Assembly: GCA_900473915.1 (NCBI GenBank)
Contig: UCNG01000003.1
Location: 62,001-126,000 of the forward strand
DNA from: Hyphomicrobiales bacterium
GTDB lineage: Bacteria > Pseudomonadota > Alphaproteobacteria > Rhizobiales > Rhizobiaceae
Direction: 5' to 3'
DNA: 64,000 bases
A program made the translations under genes and the position numbers. The notes beneath the pieces are model-generated. The model did not search any database. It worked only from the letters and a program-made list of their open reading frames with translations, and was not told the DNA's origin. Shown piece by piece: positions 63,106 to 64,000 of the stretch; the stretch's first letter is position 1; every line of letters starts with the position of its first letter.

Positions 63106-63267
63106 ATTTGCCACAATCCTTGCCCGAAAGCCGTGTTTCTGCCGCATTTTGCCGCCAAGGGCTGGGACAGCAGGAATTCATTAACCATACTTCTTGAGCC
63201 TGTCTTAACCTCAATATGATTATTGGGGGGTTACGCAGGAACATCAAATCTTAAGGAGCTCCGGCCC
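63106..63267. promoter_or_regulatory. pal leader and promoter region with CtrA-like half sites
   Basis: Holds TTAACCAT at 63181-63188 and TTAACC at 63205-63210, half-sites resembling CtrA boxes, and TAAGGAG as the pal ribosome binding site. No full TTAA-N7-TTAA site is present and no clean -35/-10 pair was identified. Confidence 0.4.
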
Positions 63268-63777
63268 ATGCGCCGTATCCAGTCGATTGCACGTAGCCCG
63301 ATCGCTATTGCCCTTTTCATGTCGCTCGCCGTTGCCGGCTGTGCGTCCAAGAAGAACCTTCCGAACAATGCCGGCGATCTTGGCCTCGGTGGTGCAGGCG
63401 CGGCAACGCCCGGCTCCGCGCAGGACTTCACCGTCAATGTCGGCGACCGCATCTTCTTCGATCTCGATTCTTCGCTGATCCGCGGCGATGCGCAGCAGAC
63501 GCTTTCCAAGCAGGCCCAGTGGCTGCAGCGTTATCCGCAGTACTCGATCACGATCGAAGGCCATGCCGACGAACGCGGTACGCGTGAATACAACCTCGCT
63601 CTCGGCCAGCGCCGTGCAGCCGCCACCCGCGACTTCCTCGCTTCGCGCGGCGTGCCGACCAACCGCATGCGCACCATCTCCTACGGCAACGAACGTCCGG
63701 TCGCAGTCTGCGATGCCGACTCGTGCTGGTCGCAGAACCGCCGCGCCGTCACCGTTCTCAACGGTGCGGGCAGCTAA
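63268..63777 (+). CDS. pal: Peptidoglycan-associated lipoprotein Pal (Omp16)
   Basis: 169-aa outer-membrane lipoprotein. Signal peptide MRRIQSIARSPIAIALFMSL with lipobox AVAGC, then the OmpA-like domain with FFDLDSSLIRGDAQQTLSKQ, TIEGHADERGTREYNLALGQ and NRRAVTVLNGAGS. It anchors the outer membrane to peptidoglycan and is the Brucella antigen Omp16; by memory it differs from classical Brucella Omp16 at a few positions and is one residue longer. ATG 63268 has TAAGGAG upstream and a correct lipoprotein signal. Confidence 0.97.
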   Translation: MRRIQSIARSPIAIALFMSLAVAGCASKKNLPNNAGDLGLGGAGAATPGSAQDFTVNVGDRIFFDLDSSLIRGDAQQTLSKQAQWLQRYPQYSITIEGHADERGTREYNLALGQRRAAATRDFLASRGVPTNRMRTISYGNERPVAVCDADSCWSQNRRAVTVLNGAGS

Positions 63778-63803
63778 TCTGCGAACACCTGACAGTGTTA
63801 CGG

Positions 63804-63829
63804 AAAAGCGGCTTTCGGGCCGCTTTTTT
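63804..63829 (+). terminator. Rho-independent terminator of pal
   Basis: AAAAGCGGC-TTTCGG-GCCGCTTTTTT, 26 bases after the pal stop. Confidence 0.9.
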
Positions 63830-63916
63830 CGTGTTGGGGCGCCTGTTTGGGCGCTTTGACAAACTTTGGCCGAAGTCACCCCTGTCATAGTGAGCGTCAG
63901 GATGCCTTCGCTTTTC

Positions 63917-63960
63917 GCATTTTGCGGCGCAAAACCGCTTCGCACTTTTGCTGGAAATGC
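63917..63960. repeat. Dispersed hairpin repeat near the window end
   Basis: GCATTT ... GCAAAA-CCGCTTCGCAC-TTTTGC-TGG-AAATGC: the same nested hairpin as in the TPP riboswitch arm at 10058-10101. No gene is seen in 63830-64000 apart from this element. Confidence 0.75.
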
Positions 63961-64000
63961 TCTAAAAGCGGAGCTGATCGTGCGGCAAACGCATTCAGCG

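Noticed and set aside
1-64000. CRISPR arrays, insertion sequences, prophage, integrative elements, tRNA or rRNA genes
   Set aside because: I looked for regularly spaced direct repeats, transposase or integrase motifs, and TTCGAATC-type tRNA arms in the gaps and found none. Base composition is even across the window.

Overview
The window reads as a core chromosomal segment of an alphaproteobacterium of the Brucellaceae, most likely Brucella in the broad sense (Ochrobactrum type). The basis is roughly 58-60% GC by eye, an Omp16/Pal protein very close to but, as I recall it, not identical with the classical Brucella one, BioR with its TTATAGATAA boxes, CarD, a second RpoH (RpoH2), DUF1013 and DUF1465 cell-cycle proteins, GapR, and the zapA-6S RNA arrangement. 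There is no prophage, integrase, transposase, CRISPR array, rRNA or tRNA that I can see. About 65 protein genes are packed tightly, with many ATGA overlaps.

Layout. 1-4.2 kb: tail of a probable helicase, S4 RNA-binding protein, 7Fe ferredoxin, CarD and RpoH2, the last behind a textbook general-stress (EcfG) promoter. 4.2-11 kb: a MOSC protein and an M48 lipoprotein protease (its start looks frameshifted), then the thiamine transporter thiB-thiP-thiQ behind a TPP riboswitch, divergent from thiamine pyrophosphokinase. 11-18 kb: small lipoprotein, Uup-type ABC-F ATPase, aldo/keto reductase, GapR, N-formylglutamate amidohydrolase, DUF1036 protein and pyruvate kinase. 18-29.5 kb: TPR protein, L36, purE-purK, two YdcH-like proteins, an MFS carrier, quinone reductase, TrcR, a WYL regulator with a DUF1127 protein, a dehydrogenase and propionyl-CoA synthetase. 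29.5-37.5 kb: central carbon genes (class I aldolase, phosphoglycerate kinase, GAPDH, transketolase) plus a PQQ-type sugar dehydrogenase. 37.5-42 kb: DUF4164, ZapA, 6S RNA, a membrane SRPBCC protein, 5-formyl-THF cyclo-ligase, a YmdB-type phosphoesterase and TerC. 42-44 kb: bioY-DUF1284 and the regulator bioR, each with a BioR box. 44-53.5 kb: YebC, a P-loop ATPase, L31, an ABC exporter, a MotA/OmpA-like stator pair, SuhB, EF-P, a Sel1 protein and a ThiE-like protein. 53.5-64 kb: an OpgC-family glucan-modifying protein, a predicted small RNA, RcdA, ruvCAB, and the ybgC-tolQRAB-pal envelope division cluster.

Most of this is housekeeping. The parts most worth a second look are regulatory: (i) two full CtrA sites (TTAA-N7-TTAA) at 55.2-55.4 kb, one in the -35 area of an unlabelled three-hairpin RNA with a CCTCCC loop and the other upstream of rcdA, whose product takes part in CtrA turnover; (ii) a TPP riboswitch whose P3 arm carries a dispersed genomic hairpin repeat; (iii) a GGAAC-N16-CGTT promoter before rpoH2; (iv) a small membrane ORF at 29.6 kb with its own shared terminator; and (v) a stator-like MotA/OmpA pair of unknown role. 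I did not find evidence for a wholly new defence or mobile system.
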